Assembly (NCBI GenBank): GCA_947626415.1
Contig: CANQSA010000008.1
Span: 32,612-96,611, forward strand
Direction of reading: 5' to 3'
Source of the DNA: an uncultured Lachnospiraceae bacterium
Lineage (GTDB): Bacteria > Bacillota > Clostridia > Lachnospirales > Lachnospiraceae
DNA length: 64,000 nt
Shown in pieces: positions 52,517 through 62,407 of the stretch. Position 1 is the first letter of the stretch. Each line of letters begins with the position of its first letter. Both the position numbers and the translations under genes were made by a program. The notes beneath the pieces were generated by a model. The model had not been told where the DNA came from. It did no database searches and saw only the letters and a list, made by a program, of their open reading frames with translations.

Positions 52517-54283
52517 ATGGCGGAAAAAACAGGGATTATATATGGAATTAACGGACCTGTCGTCTATATTAAGGGGAAGACGTCCTTTCGGATGGGCGAG
52601 ATGGTCTATGTAAGTGAAGAAAGACTGGTGGGGGAAATCATCGGACTGACCGATGAGCAGACCACCATTCAGGTTTATGAGGAAACCAGCGGCTTAAAGC
52701 CCGGAGACAAGGTATACGGTACGGACAGCGCCATTTTCGTTACGCTGGCTCCCGGTATCGTCAATAATATCTTCGACGGGATCGAGCGTCCTCTGTCTGA
52801 GATCGCGAAGCAGTCCGGTTTCTATATCAGCCGGGGGATCAGTGTAGATTCTCTGGATACGAAAAAACTCTGGGATGTGCATATGATCACCGCACCGGGC
52901 AGTCCGGTCGGCGGCGGTTCCCGGATCGCGGAGGTACAGGAAACAAGCGCTGTCCTTCACAAGGTAATGGTTCCGCCCGATCTGGAGGGGACCATTGTAA
53001 GTGTGGTTCCGGACGGAAAATACACCATCGAAGATACGATTGCCGTACTGCAGACGCCGGACGGCAGAAAGATCGATCTGACTATGACACAGCGGTGGCC
53101 GATCCGGGTTCCCCGGCCTACCAGCCGGCGGTTCGCGGCTACCCGTCCGCTGATCACCGGACAGCGGATCCTAGATACCCTGTTCCCGATCGCCAAAGGC
53201 GGCACAGCAGCCGTTCCCGGCGGTTTCGGAACCGGCAAGACAATGACGCAGCATCAGATCGCGAAATGGTCTGACGCGGATATTATCGTATATATCGGAT
53301 GCGGAGAGCGTGGAAATGAGATGACGCAGGTTCTGGAAGAATTTTCTGAGCTGGTGGATCCCCGGACCGGCAATCCGCTGATGGACCGTACCATTCTGAT
53401 CGCCAATACCTCCAATATGCCGGTTGCCGCCCGTGAGGCGAGCATTTATACCGGTATTACACTGGCGGAATATTACCGGGATATGGGGTATCATGTAGCG
53501 ATCATGGCGGATTCGACCTCCCGTTGGGCAGAGGCGCTGCGTGAGCTGTCCGGCCGTCTGGAGGAAATGCCGGCGGAGGAAGGCTTCCCCGCCTATCTGG
53601 CAAGCAAGCTGTCCGCATTTTATGAACGCGCCGGCTATATGCAGAATTTAAACGGTACGGAGGGCTCTGTTTCCATTATCGGCGCCGTATCGCCTCAGGG
53701 CGGCGACTTCTCCGAGCCGGTTACGCAGAATACGAAACGATTTGTCCGCTGCTTCTGGGGACTGGATAAAAATCTGGCATATGCCAGACATTTCCCCGCC
53801 ATTCACTGGCTGACCAGCTACAGCGAATATCTGACCGATCTGGCCGACTGGTACAATAACAATGTCGGACCGGACTTTATTTCCTGCCGGAACCGGATTT
53901 TGGCTATCTTAAATCAGGAAAGCAGCTTAAATGAGATCGTGAAGCTGATCGGCAGCGACGTTCTGCCGGACGACCAGAAGCTGACGCTGGAGATCGCCAG
54001 AGTCATCCGTCTGGGATTCTTACAGCAGAACGCGTTCCACAAGGACGATACCTGCGTTCCCATGGAGAAGCAGTTAAAAATGATGCAGACCATTCTGTAT
54101 CTGCACGAACAGGCATCCGCGCTGATCGCGATGGGAATGCCGATGTCGATTTTAAAGGAAAGCGATATTTTCGACCGGATCATCGCGATCAAATATGATG
54201 TGCCAAACGATCAGCCTGAACTGTTTGGCCAATATATGCGCGACATTGATAAGTTTTATAATGAAGTGCTTGCGAAGAATTAA
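52517..54283 (+). CDS. ntpA: V-type ATPase catalytic subunit A
   Basis: 588 residues, full length. The P-loop Gly-Gly-Phe-Gly-Thr-Gly-Lys-Thr is near 234-241 (most have Gly-Pro-Phe-Gly). The bulge domain typical of A subunits is present. The motif Ser-Thr-Ser-Arg-Trp-Ala-Glu-Ala near 333-340 is intact. It hydrolyses or makes ATP at the A/B interface. AGGAGG precedes the ATG. Confidence 0.98.
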   Translation: MAEKTGIIYGINGPVVYIKGKTSFRMGEMVYVSEERLVGEIIGLTDEQTTIQVYEETSGLKPGDKVYGTDSAIFVTLAPGIVNNIFDGIERPLSEIAKQSGFYISRGISVDSLDTKKLWDVHMITAPGSPVGGGSRIAEVQETSAVLHKVMVPPDLEGTIVSVVPDGKYTIEDTIAVLQTPDGRKIDLTMTQRWPIRVPRPTSRRFAATRPLITGQRILDTLFPIAKGGTAAVPGGFGTGKTMTQHQIAKWSDADIIVYIGCGERGNEMTQVLEEFSELVDPRTGNPLMDRTILIANTSNMPVAAREASIYTGITLAEYYRDMGYHVAIMADSTSRWAEALRELSGRLEEMPAEEGFPAYLASKLSAFYERAGYMQNLNGTEGSVSIIGAVSPQGGDFSEPVTQNTKRFVRCFWGLDKNLAYARHFPAIHWLTSYSEYLTDLADWYNNNVGPDFISCRNRILAILNQESSLNEIVKLIGSDVLPDDQKLTLEIARVIRLGFLQQNAFHKDDTCVPMEKQLKMMQTILYLHEQASALIAMGMPMSILKESDIFDRIIAIKYDVPNDQPELFGQYMRDIDKFYNEVLAKN

Positions 54284-54294
54284 GGAGGGACATT

Positions 54295-55686
54295 ATGGCG
54301 ATTGAATATCTGGGTTTAAGTAAAATCAACGGACCTCTGATCGTTCTGGAGGGGATTCAGGACGCGTTCTATGATGAAATTGCGGAATTGAGCATAGAGG
54401 GCGGAAAAGAGAAAAAGATCGGCCGTATCATTGAGATGTATGAAGGACGCGCCGTCATTCAGGTATTTGAAGGAACGGAAAATATGTCCCTTTCCAATAC
54501 CCACACCAAACTGACCGGCCGTCCCATGGAAATCCCCCTGTCTGAGGAGATCCTGGGCCGTACTTTTAACGGAATCGGCCAGCCCATCGACGGTTTGGGG
54601 CCTATTGTTTCCGATATCCGCCGGGACGTAAACGGGAAACCGTTAAATCCGGTAGAGCGGGAATACCCCCGCAACTACATCCGTACCGGAATTTCCGCGA
54701 TAGACGGTCTGACGACTCTGATCCGCGGACAGAAGCTGCCTATCTTCTCCGGCAACGGACTGCCCCATGATACGCTGGCGGCACAGATCGTAAAACAGGC
54801 TTCTCTGGGCGACGATACGGATGAAAAATTCGCCATTGTATTCGGCGCCATGGGCGTTAAATATGATGTGGCGGAGTATTTCCGCAAAACCTTCGAGGAA
54901 AGCGGCGTTTCCGACCACGTTGCCATGTTCTTAAATCTGGCAAACGATCCGGTCGTAGAACGTCTGATTACCCCGAAGGTAGCGCTGACGGCAGCGGAAT
55001 ATCTGGCATTTGAATGCGGAATGCACATTCTGGTTATCTTAACCGATATGACTTCTTTTGCCGAGGCCATGCGTGAGGTTTCTTCTTCCAAGGGAGAGAT
55101 TCCTTCCAGAAAGGGCTTCCCCGGCTATTTATACAGCGAACTGGCAACCATCTACGAACGCGCCGGGATCGTCAAGGGTTCTTCGGGTTCTGTAACGCAG
55201 ATCCCCATTTTAACCATGCCCAATGACGATATCACCCACCCGATCCCCGACCTGACCGGTTACATTACGGAGGGACAGATCGTACTGGACCGTGAAATGC
55301 ACGGACAGTCCCTGTATCCGCCTATTAACGTACTGCCGTCTCTGTCCCGTCTGATGAAGGACGGAATCGGCGCCGGCTTTACCAGAGAGGATCATCAGGA
55401 CGTGGCAAACCAGCTGTTTTCTTCCTACGCCAAGGTAGGCGACGCCCGGGCTCTGGCTTCCGTTATCGGGGAAGATGAGCTGTCTCCGACCGATAAAAAA
55501 TACCTGGCTTTCGGCAAGGCATTTGAAGAACAGTTCGTAGGACAGGGACCGTTTGAAAACCGTGATATCATTACCACCCTGGATCTGGGCTGGAAGCTCC
55601 TGCACATGCTTCCGAAGGAGGAACTGGACCGGATCGATACCAAGATCCTGGAGAAATACTACGATTCCGTAACCTTGGACGATTAA
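54295..55686 (+). CDS. ntpB: V-type ATPase regulatory subunit B
   Basis: 463 residues. It keeps the Arg-Thr-Gly-Ile-Ser-Ala-Ile-Asp-Gly segment near 130-138 but has no P-loop lysine motif (Ser-Gly-Asn-Gly-Leu-Pro-His there), as expected for B. Ser-Gly-Ser-Val-Thr-Gln-Ile-Pro near 296-303 gives the family. AAGGAGGG lies before the ATG, 11 bp after ntpA. Confidence 0.97.
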   Translation: MAIEYLGLSKINGPLIVLEGIQDAFYDEIAELSIEGGKEKKIGRIIEMYEGRAVIQVFEGTENMSLSNTHTKLTGRPMEIPLSEEILGRTFNGIGQPIDGLGPIVSDIRRDVNGKPLNPVEREYPRNYIRTGISAIDGLTTLIRGQKLPIFSGNGLPHDTLAAQIVKQASLGDDTDEKFAIVFGAMGVKYDVAEYFRKTFEESGVSDHVAMFLNLANDPVVERLITPKVALTAAEYLAFECGMHILVILTDMTSFAEAMREVSSSKGEIPSRKGFPGYLYSELATIYERAGIVKGSSGSVTQIPILTMPNDDITHPIPDLTGYITEGQIVLDREMHGQSLYPPINVLPSLSRLMKDGIGAGFTREDHQDVANQLFSSYAKVGDARALASVIGEDELSPTDKKYLAFGKAFEEQFVGQGPFENRDIITTLDLGWKLLHMLPKEELDRIDTKILEKYYDSVTLDD

Positions 55687-55714
55687 ACTGTCTGCAGAAA
55701 AGGAGGACTCGTTT

Positions 55715-56329
55715 ATGGCATTAAATACCGCGCCGACCAAAGGCAATCTTATGGCAGCCAAAAATTCCCTCGCGCTTTCCAGACAGGGCTTTGAACTGAT
55801 GGATAAAAAGCGGAATATCCTGATTCGGGAGATCACGGGGCTGATCGACAACGCCCGGGAGATCCAGGAACAGATCGACGCCTCTTATACAAAGGCGTAC
55901 GCCGCTCTGCAGCGGGCCAATATCCAACTTGGCATCCACAATGTAGAAACCTTTGCCTTCAATGTACCGGTGGAAGATTCGGTGGAGATTCACACCCGGA
56001 GCGTTATGGGAACAGAAATCCCGCTGGTCTCCTATACGCCGAAACAAAATACCGTCGTCTATGCCTTTTCCACGACGACAGAAGCATTGGACGAGGCAAA
56101 GGCGGAATTTGAACGGGTGAAGGATCTGACAATTCAGCTTTCCATGATCGAAAATTCCGCATACCGGCTGGCATATAACATTAAAAAAACACAGAAACGC
56201 GCGAACGCGTTAAAAAATATCACGATTCCCCGCTATGAAGCGCTGACGAAAAGTATTTCCGACGCGCTGGAAGAAAAAGAGCGGGAAGAATTTACCCGTC
56301 TGAAAGTAATTAAACACCGGATGAGCTGA
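55715..56329 (+). CDS. ntpD: V-type ATPase subunit D
   Basis: 204 residues, long paired helices that form the central rotor shaft. The start (Pro-Thr-Lys-Gly-Asn-Leu) and the end helix with Lys-Lys-Thr-Gln-Lys-Arg-Ala-Asn-Ala-Leu near 169-178 are classic. It is the last gene of the operon; the terminator begins inside its last codons. Confidence 0.96.
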   Translation: MALNTAPTKGNLMAAKNSLALSRQGFELMDKKRNILIREITGLIDNAREIQEQIDASYTKAYAALQRANIQLGIHNVETFAFNVPVEDSVEIHTRSVMGTEIPLVSYTPKQNTVVYAFSTTTEALDEAKAEFERVKDLTIQLSMIENSAYRLAYNIKKTQKRANALKNITIPRYEALTKSISDALEEKEREEFTRLKVIKHRMS

Positions 56330-56348
56330 CAGCCCATCCGGTGTTTTT
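56314..56348 (+). terminator. Terminator of the V-ATPase operon
   Basis: A 10-bp perfect stem (acaccggatg and catccggtgt) with loop, then five T. The left arm lies in the last codons of ntpD. Confidence 0.9.
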
Positions 56349-56380
56349 CACGTTCCGTTTCATCGCAATATTTTTTCTTA

Positions 56381-57805
56381 TCAGTCTCCCCGCTGCTTTG
56401 GTCTGATCAGGGAAGTTCCGTCTGCGGCATTGATCGTAAGCAGCGCGACCTGAGGATCTTCCCGATTATAAAAATCCCAAACCGGGATCAGATCATACTG
56501 ACTGTCCTCTGTCTCACTTACCATATATCCAAACCGCACGTTGGTCGGCACGTTGTATTTCATCTTATCCCCTAATTGATACAGATACCGCCCTTTCTGC
56601 TCCACAACTCTGACCAGTTCTTCCCAGGGGATCAGATCTGTCTCTACCCGGGTCGCTTCTTCATATTCCAACTGAGAGCAGCATCGAAACTGCATGATCC
56701 CTTCGTCCCCGACAATAACCAAAAGTTCATTGGGAAACATCACATCATCCCAGGTAAATTCTTCCGGCAGTTTCAAATCACTCACACTCACGCCTTTTTC
56801 TGCCGCCATCTGCTCCAGCAGCTTCTCTTCCTTTTCTTTCTCCTCCTTTTCTATCTTTTCAAGTTCCGATTTCATCAATGCATTGGGCCGCAATGTACTG
56901 ATCGGGATTCCGTCCGTTACATAGGAAAAGCGGACCAGCCACCCCCTGCGCAGATCGACAGCCTTCTCGGTTCCGCTGAGTTTTTCCGGCGTACTGTATT
57001 CATCCGGTATAAATTGATTGATCCGCTGCGCGGCTTCTGTCACAGACATCATCTGTACATTGGAAATCCCGATTGTTTTCAGAAATGCTTCCGCCTGTTT
57101 CGCGGCTTCCGGCTCCGTCACCGCAGGTTCCCGCTCTTCATAAATTTCCTGCAGTCCGCCCCGCAGCAGCCTTTCTAAATCCTCCGTATTCGTAATTTCC
57201 TCATAATCGCTTCCCGACACCTCTGTCTCTTCCCCTTCCAACATGATCGTTTTCGGGTATCGCAGATATTCAATCATTGCAGCACATTCCCCGTTTGCGC
57301 CCAGATGGTTCACTGCTTCCAGACGGCACCCGTCTTTGCCTGTTTCTCCCACTGCCTCCGCCATTTCCGAGGTTTCCCCTTCCTGTACGTCATATACGTC
57401 ATTCTGAAATGTTTCCGGCGTTCCTTCCCAAGTCCACTGCACATTGTCCGCCACATTGTCCGTCACACGCTTTAAAAATGCGTTATCAAACTTTACGATC
57501 CTGGTCCGCAGGAGATTCACCCGGTCAATTTCCGGCACTTCAACCGTCAGACTGAAATCCATTTTCCCCTCATAGGAATTCGTTGAAACGCTAAGATCGC
57601 AGGTTGTGGGCGCCTTTACCTCCGCCAACCCGGATACCCGCTGGGAGGGCACATATTCTGTTGTAGGCTGTTCCCGATACTCCTCCTTCAGCGTTGCTTC
57701 TTCCGGCGCTGTTTCCCGGGGCTCTTCCCCGGCACAGCCTGCCAGCAGCGCCGCCGCCAGTATCCCCGCTATGGCTGTCTTTCCGTATCGTTTCAATTGC
57801 TTCAT
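56381..57805 (-). CDS. Lipoprotein, DUF6034-like (first paralogue)
   Basis: 474 residues. Signal peptide with lipobox Leu-Ala-Gly-Cys, then a Glu/Thr-rich linker. A beta-rich body follows, with a Lys/Glu coiled helix near 310-335. The C-terminal Pro-Val-Trp-Asp-Phe-Tyr and Leu-Thr-Ile-Asn-Ala motifs are shared with the neighbour and resemble DUF6034 lipoproteins, whose function is unknown. It lies 20 bp after its paralogue. Confidence 0.75.
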   Translation of the reverse strand: MKQLKRYGKTAIAGILAAALLAGCAGEEPRETAPEEATLKEEYREQPTTEYVPSQRVSGLAEVKAPTTCDLSVSTNSYEGKMDFSLTVEVPEIDRVNLLRTRIVKFDNAFLKRVTDNVADNVQWTWEGTPETFQNDVYDVQEGETSEMAEAVGETGKDGCRLEAVNHLGANGECAAMIEYLRYPKTIMLEGEETEVSGSDYEEITNTEDLERLLRGGLQEIYEEREPAVTEPEAAKQAEAFLKTIGISNVQMMSVTEAAQRINQFIPDEYSTPEKLSGTEKAVDLRRGWLVRFSYVTDGIPISTLRPNALMKSELEKIEKEEKEKEEKLLEQMAAEKGVSVSDLKLPEEFTWDDVMFPNELLVIVGDEGIMQFRCCSQLEYEEATRVETDLIPWEELVRVVEQKGRYLYQLGDKMKYNVPTNVRFGYMVSETEDSQYDLIPVWDFYNREDPQVALLTINAADGTSLIRPKQRGD

Positions 57806-57825
57806 CTGCTGCCTCCTCCTTTGCT

Positions 57826-59247
57826 CTATCGGTAAATAATAGAACCGTTCACCGCGTTGATCGTAAGAATGCTCGTACGGTTCTCATCCTGTGTATCGTA
57901 AAAATCCCATACCGGCGTCACATAATATGTCTGATTAGTCGGTGAAGCCTGTGTGCAATACCCCAGCTGTGCGCAGTCCGGCTTGACAGGATCGTGATAC
58001 AGCGTCTCACTGATCTCGGCGCTGTTCTGTTCCAGAATTTTGGTAATCTCTCCCCATGTCAGGAGCTTTGCCGGTTCTTTCGCCTCCTCCAGATCCGCAA
58101 GCGGCGTAGAATAGCCGAATTCCATGATTCCTTCGTCCCCTACCACTACATACATCTCTTCCGGCGTCAGAGTCCAATAAAAAGGAAATTCCCTGAAGTC
58201 GCCCATTTCTTCTACACTCACGTCTTTTTCCAATGCCAGCCGTTTCAAACGCAGTTCCTCCGACTCCCGGAATTTCATACGCGCATCCCATTTCTCCCCT
58301 CTCGCCATTTCACTCTCCTTATAAGGGAAGAAGGAACTGCCTTCCATTTTCTTTTCAAAGCGGATATACCAGGCTTTCCGAAAATCTTTCCAGTCGATCC
58401 TGCCGTCATAAGATTCATTGGAACTCGGCACATATGTTAAGATATACTGGAACGCTTCCCGAATATCTGTCGCTTCAAAGTCTGAGAGTCCCAGTTTTTC
58501 CACAAACGCTTCCGCCTGTTTTCTGGCAGCCGGTTTTGAGAGCGCTGTCGTTTTCTGCGCGTAGCCGTCCTCAAACTGCTTTTTCAGCATGTCTTCCCAG
58601 TCACGCTCTCCGAGGCATTGGAAATAAAACTGCGAAAGATCTGCCCGAAATTCATCATAGTCATCCATTACATTTTCAATTCCTTCAACGGTATAGTACC
58701 GCTTAAACTGTGCTTTTGCTGCTGTTTCCCCGTTTTTCCCCACATAATTCACAACGGAAAGCTGATAGGTTTCGTCTCCCTGTGTTCCAACCGCATACGC
58801 GCCGATGTCGTCCCAGGAATCATCCTCCTCCCATCCGGATTTAATCCGTTTTTTCAGTTCTCCGGCCTCTCCATCCCATTTCCACGCCACATCCGCTGCG
58901 GCCGCTTCAGCCAGACGCTTCGCGAATTCTTCGTCAAACGCCTGTGTGTCGGTTTTTACAGTGTACATCTGCTCTGTTTCCGGCAGACTTATCTTAAGAT
59001 TCAAAGATAAACTCTCTTCCCCGTCATAAAGCGGAAATTCCAGCGCAGCCGTCTCCGGCGCCTGAATACCGGAAACGGTATCCGCGTTCTGACTCGCCAG
59101 ATATTTCGTCGTCGTTTCCTGCGGGACCCGGTATTCCGGATTCAGCGTGGCTTCCCGATCCGGGTCCTGCCCACTGCTGTCCGAACAGCCTGCCAGCAGA
59201 CCAATCAGCATGGCCCCTGCCAGGCAAAATGCAATTTCCCTTTTCAT
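57826..59247 (-). CDS. Lipoprotein, DUF6034-like (second paralogue)
   Basis: 473 residues. Lipobox Leu-Leu-Ala-Gly-Cys. Same plan as the gene downstream (Pro-Val-Trp-Asp-Phe-Tyr near 448, then Leu-Thr-Ile-Asn-Ala-Val), so the pair arose by duplication and has diverged widely. First gene of the pair; the direct repeat at 59341-59362 lies upstream. Function unknown. Confidence 0.75.
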   Translation of the reverse strand: MKREIAFCLAGAMLIGLLAGCSDSSGQDPDREATLNPEYRVPQETTTKYLASQNADTVSGIQAPETAALEFPLYDGEESLSLNLKISLPETEQMYTVKTDTQAFDEEFAKRLAEAAAADVAWKWDGEAGELKKRIKSGWEEDDSWDDIGAYAVGTQGDETYQLSVVNYVGKNGETAAKAQFKRYYTVEGIENVMDDYDEFRADLSQFYFQCLGERDWEDMLKKQFEDGYAQKTTALSKPAARKQAEAFVEKLGLSDFEATDIREAFQYILTYVPSSNESYDGRIDWKDFRKAWYIRFEKKMEGSSFFPYKESEMARGEKWDARMKFRESEELRLKRLALEKDVSVEEMGDFREFPFYWTLTPEEMYVVVGDEGIMEFGYSTPLADLEEAKEPAKLLTWGEITKILEQNSAEISETLYHDPVKPDCAQLGYCTQASPTNQTYYVTPVWDFYDTQDENRTSILTINAVNGSIIYR

Positions 59248-59340
59248 GTCCGTCTCCTTTCCGAACGATTTTCGTTCCGTATGTCCTTTTTTCCGATTGT
59301 AATTTCAATTATAATCCCTAATTTTCACCATTTCTTTTCG

Positions 59341-59362
59341 GAGTTGTAAAAGAGTTGTAAAA
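59341..59362. promoter_or_regulatory. Perfect 11-bp tandem repeat in a divergent promoter region
   Basis: gagttgtaaaa occurs twice with no gap, one helical turn apart, between the divergent genes at 59247 and 59457. Response regulators of the OmpR/PhoB type bind direct repeats with this period. Confidence 0.5.
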
Positions 59363-59378
59363 TTTTTTCATATTTCTA

Positions 59379-59406
59379 TTGCTTTTTCTCAAAAATCACT
59401 TATAAT
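59379..59406 (+). promoter_or_regulatory. Promoter of the DacA-like gene
   Basis: TTGCTT and TATAAT with a 16-base spacer, 50 bases before the ATG at 59457. Confidence 0.55.
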
Positions 59407-59456
59407 CATTATATGACAAAAACAATATTTATGTTTATTGCAAGAGGATAACTGCC

Positions 59457-60542
59457 ATGCAGCCATTTATGAAATCCTGTGCTGCTTTCATTTTCGCAGG
59501 AATTTTATGTTTTACACTGATCGGCACGACAGCCTATGGAACAGAGTCTTCCGATTCCAAGTGGCCTGCTGCTCCGCAGATCAGTGCGGATACGGCAATT
59601 TTAATAGACGCTGCTTCCGGCGCGGTTCTTTATGAAAAGGACGCCGGGCGATTGATCTACCCTGCTGACCTGACTTTATTGCTTACCGCCTATGTAACGC
59701 TCACCACCGGATTGTCGGAAACAGACAGTTCTTTTATCGATCAGATGAACGAGGCGGCAGCAGATGCAGGCGCGGCGCAGTCTCATTTTTCCAATACCAC
59801 CGGGGAACATTCCGCCGATCATTATACATCCGCCCGGGATCTGGCAGCGATCATGCGTACTGCTCTGACCGTTCCCGATTTCATCTCCCGTTTTCGGTCG
59901 GATGAAACGCTGGCTTCCTGGGCCAGTGTCACAGATTTGATCTCCGGTAAGGGCGATCCTGCCGGTGTTTCTCTTGCGGCTTATGTTTCAGACGGGGACC
60001 GTGCGTTGATCTGTATTCTTCTGCATTCAGCCGATACGGATCTGCAGGCGGACGCCGCGGCTCTGTTTTCATATGGATATGAGGATTTTATCTCTGTAAA
60101 CGCCGACGAGTCAGAGACCCGTACTTTCAGCAGGGAAGGCATGATCTATACCATATTGGGCGAGAATACAGTCACCCTGCCGCGCGCTATGTCGATTGAA
60201 GATGTTGACGCCGTATTTGCCGCAGGCGAAGAATCTGCCATGCAATACTACTATGGCAGCCACTTTTTAGGTTCCTGCCGGCTTCAGGCCGGAGAGCATC
60301 CCTCTGCCGCGGAAACAGGGGAGGAATCTCCTGATCTGTACGCACAGCCGGAAGAAACGCAGAGTTATTCATTTACGCATATATTATGGTCGATCATGAA
60401 GATCGTCCTGGTTCTTGCATGCATCATTGCCGCTATATTTGCCGTCCTGCTTCTTCGGGCTTTTATCCTAAAGCGGCGGCATATTCTGACGCGGAAACAG
60501 CAAATCCGGAAACAGCGCCCGGATATTCACATCTATTCGTAA
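59457..60542 (+). CDS. DacA-like D,D-carboxypeptidase homologue without catalytic residues
   Basis: 361 residues. Signal peptide, a peptidase-S11-like domain, then a C-terminal membrane helix (about 308-332) and a basic tail. The region Ile-Leu-Ile-Asp-Ala-x-Ser-Gly-x-Val-Leu-Tyr-Glu-Lys matches PBP5-type enzymes, but where Ser-Thr-Thr-Lys should follow there is Ala-Asp-Leu-Thr. The Lys-Thr-Gly motif is also replaced. The His-Tyr-Thr-Ser-Ala-Arg-Asp-Leu segment is kept. It probably binds wall or membrane partners without cutting. AGAGGA precedes the ATG. Confidence 0.8.
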   Translation: MQPFMKSCAAFIFAGILCFTLIGTTAYGTESSDSKWPAAPQISADTAILIDAASGAVLYEKDAGRLIYPADLTLLLTAYVTLTTGLSETDSSFIDQMNEAAADAGAAQSHFSNTTGEHSADHYTSARDLAAIMRTALTVPDFISRFRSDETLASWASVTDLISGKGDPAGVSLAAYVSDGDRALICILLHSADTDLQADAAALFSYGYEDFISVNADESETRTFSREGMIYTILGENTVTLPRAMSIEDVDAVFAAGEESAMQYYYGSHFLGSCRLQAGEHPSAAETGEESPDLYAQPEETQSYSFTHILWSIMKIVLVLACIIAAIFAVLLLRAFILKRRHILTRKQQIRKQRPDIHIYS

Positions 60543-60616
60543 CCCGAACCGCCGCTCATGCATAGATCGGTTGGTTTCGTATATATTATTTTTTAAGAAA
60601 GGACAGGTATCTTATT

Positions 60617-61354
60617 ATGAATTGGGTTGCTCCGATCAAGGATGACAAAACACTGAACGAATTTCGGGAGAAATTAAAGGAGTTGGATTTAAAGTATTAT
60701 ATTATGTTTGAAATCGGAATCGGAACCGGACTTCAGCTCCAGGAAATCCTGAAAATGAAGAACAAGGATATCACCGGCAAAGATTCGATCACCGTTACGA
60801 TCGGTACGAAAGGCACAGAACGGGAGTTTAAGATCAATCCCGCTCTGAAACAGATCATTTCCGACTATACAAAGGACAAAGATCCGGACGGATATCTGAT
60901 CACAGGCCACGCAAGTTCCTCTGCGCCTCTGTCCAGAGAACAGGCATACCGCGTATTTAAGAGCGTGGGCCGCTCTATGGGAATTTCCTCCATCGGCGCT
61001 CAGACTATGCGTAAGACGTTTGCATGGCGCTATTACAAAGAAACCGGCGATATCTACTATCTGCAGGAGTTATTTAACCATGCCTCTCCGTCTATTACAT
61101 ACCGTTATATCGGAGAGAAGCCTAACGTTTCCGTTGTGCTGAAAAAGATGACGCCGGAAGAAAATGAACGCAGCCGTTATATGCTGTATTTAAACGGCAG
61201 CGGCAAAAAGCGTCTGGGAACCATTGTAGACGAGTTATCCGATATTCTGGAGCGTTTTGACAGTCCTGCCAACAATGACGCTTTCTACGGACGGATCGAC
61301 TGTCTTCTGGAAGAGCTGGAAATCCTGATGGAGAATTTCCACAATACAAAATAA
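60617..61354 (+). CDS. Integrase-like protein, probably not a working recombinase
   Basis: 245 residues, the tyrosine-recombinase catalytic domain without an N-terminal arm. The first Arg (normally Thr-Gly-Leu-Arg) is Gln (Thr-Gly-Leu-Gln), and the His of His-x-x-Arg is Gln, while the second Arg, the late His (Phe-Asn-His) and the Tyr (Thr-Tyr-Arg-Tyr) remain. A helical tail of 60 residues follows. No att site or phage genes are near. It may be a DNA-binding or structural protein derived from a recombinase. Confidence 0.78.
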   Translation: MNWVAPIKDDKTLNEFREKLKELDLKYYIMFEIGIGTGLQLQEILKMKNKDITGKDSITVTIGTKGTEREFKINPALKQIISDYTKDKDPDGYLITGHASSSAPLSREQAYRVFKSVGRSMGISSIGAQTMRKTFAWRYYKETGDIYYLQELFNHASPSITYRYIGEKPNVSVVLKKMTPEENERSRYMLYLNGSGKKRLGTIVDELSDILERFDSPANNDAFYGRIDCLLEELEILMENFHNTK

Positions 61355-61381
61355 ACCATATTTGACAAATTCTGCTGCATT

Positions 61382-62338
61382 ATGAATTATATTGTTTTTG
61401 ATTTAGAATGGAATCAATGCCCCGCGGGAAAAGAAAAAGAAAATAAACGGCTTCCTTTTGAGATCATTGAGATCGGCGCAGTCAAGGCAGATGAACATCT
61501 GCAGATCCTGGATCGATTCAGCACACTGATCTCCCCGCGGGTATATCAAAAGCTTCACTATAAGGTTCGGGAAATGAGTAAGCTGACCGGCGAAGATCTG
61601 CAAAACTGCCCTGATTTTAAAACCGCAGTTACAGACTTCCTGGCCTGGTGCGGCACGGATTACCGATTCTGTACCTGGGGCTGTCTGGATATTATGGAAC
61701 TGCAGCGTAATCTACAGTTTTTTAAAGTGAAACACCGGTTTGAACAGCCTCTGATCTACTATGACATTCAAAAGCTCCTGCACCTGTCTGTCGATGACGG
61801 CAGTCAGCCGCTCAGCAGCCTGTCGCACGCAGTTGAATACCTGGGGCTGGAAATTTCCCAGCCGTTCCACCGGGCGGTTCATGATGCGGAATACACGCTT
61901 CAGGTTATGCAGCATATGGATTTTGCCTATTGGAGTCAATACTATTCTATCGACAACTATTACGCGCCTTCCACGAAAAACGAGGAAATTTCTGTAACGT
62001 TTCCGACTTACAGCAAATATATTTCCCGCAAGTTTTCTTCCAGGGAACGCGCGTTTCTGGACCGGGAAGTGACTTCCATGCGCTGTCATATCTGCGGTTG
62101 TGAAATGCAGCCGCTGATCCCCTGGTTTTCGGACAATCCCAGGCTGTATTACGGGGCGGGATCCTGCCGGCAGCACGGACTGCACCGTCTGAAGATCAAA
62201 GTCCGAAAGACCTTTAATAACAAGACCTTTATCATAAAAATAACCGTTCCCACAGACTCGTCCGGTATCCAGGCGATTCGGATCCGTCAGGAACAGCTGC
62301 GGGAACGGCGCAAAGAAAAACGCCATAAGCCTGACTGA
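61382..62338 (+). CDS. DEDDh 3'-5' exonuclease with zinc-ribbon-like tail
   Basis: 318 residues. Asp-Leu-Glu-Trp near 7-10 gives the first two acids; the Asp in Trp-Gly-Cys-Leu-Asp near 103 and His-Arg-Ala-Val-His-Asp-Ala-Glu near 163-170 give the others, so the DnaQ-like site is complete. A later Cys-x2-Cys-x-Cys and single Cys near 234-262 may bind zinc. It may trim RNA or DNA (KapD/ERI-1-like). It follows the integrase-like gene by 27 bp. Confidence 0.85.
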   Translation: MNYIVFDLEWNQCPAGKEKENKRLPFEIIEIGAVKADEHLQILDRFSTLISPRVYQKLHYKVREMSKLTGEDLQNCPDFKTAVTDFLAWCGTDYRFCTWGCLDIMELQRNLQFFKVKHRFEQPLIYYDIQKLLHLSVDDGSQPLSSLSHAVEYLGLEISQPFHRAVHDAEYTLQVMQHMDFAYWSQYYSIDNYYAPSTKNEEISVTFPTYSKYISRKFSSRERAFLDREVTSMRCHICGCEMQPLIPWFSDNPRLYYGAGSCRQHGLHRLKIKVRKTFNNKTFIIKITVPTDSSGIQAIRIRQEQLRERRKEKRHKPD

Positions 62339-62407
62339 AAACTTCAGCTCGGCCGATGGCGCTTTTTATGTTACCGTATTTCCATGTTATCGCGTTTCCA
62401 TGCTATC

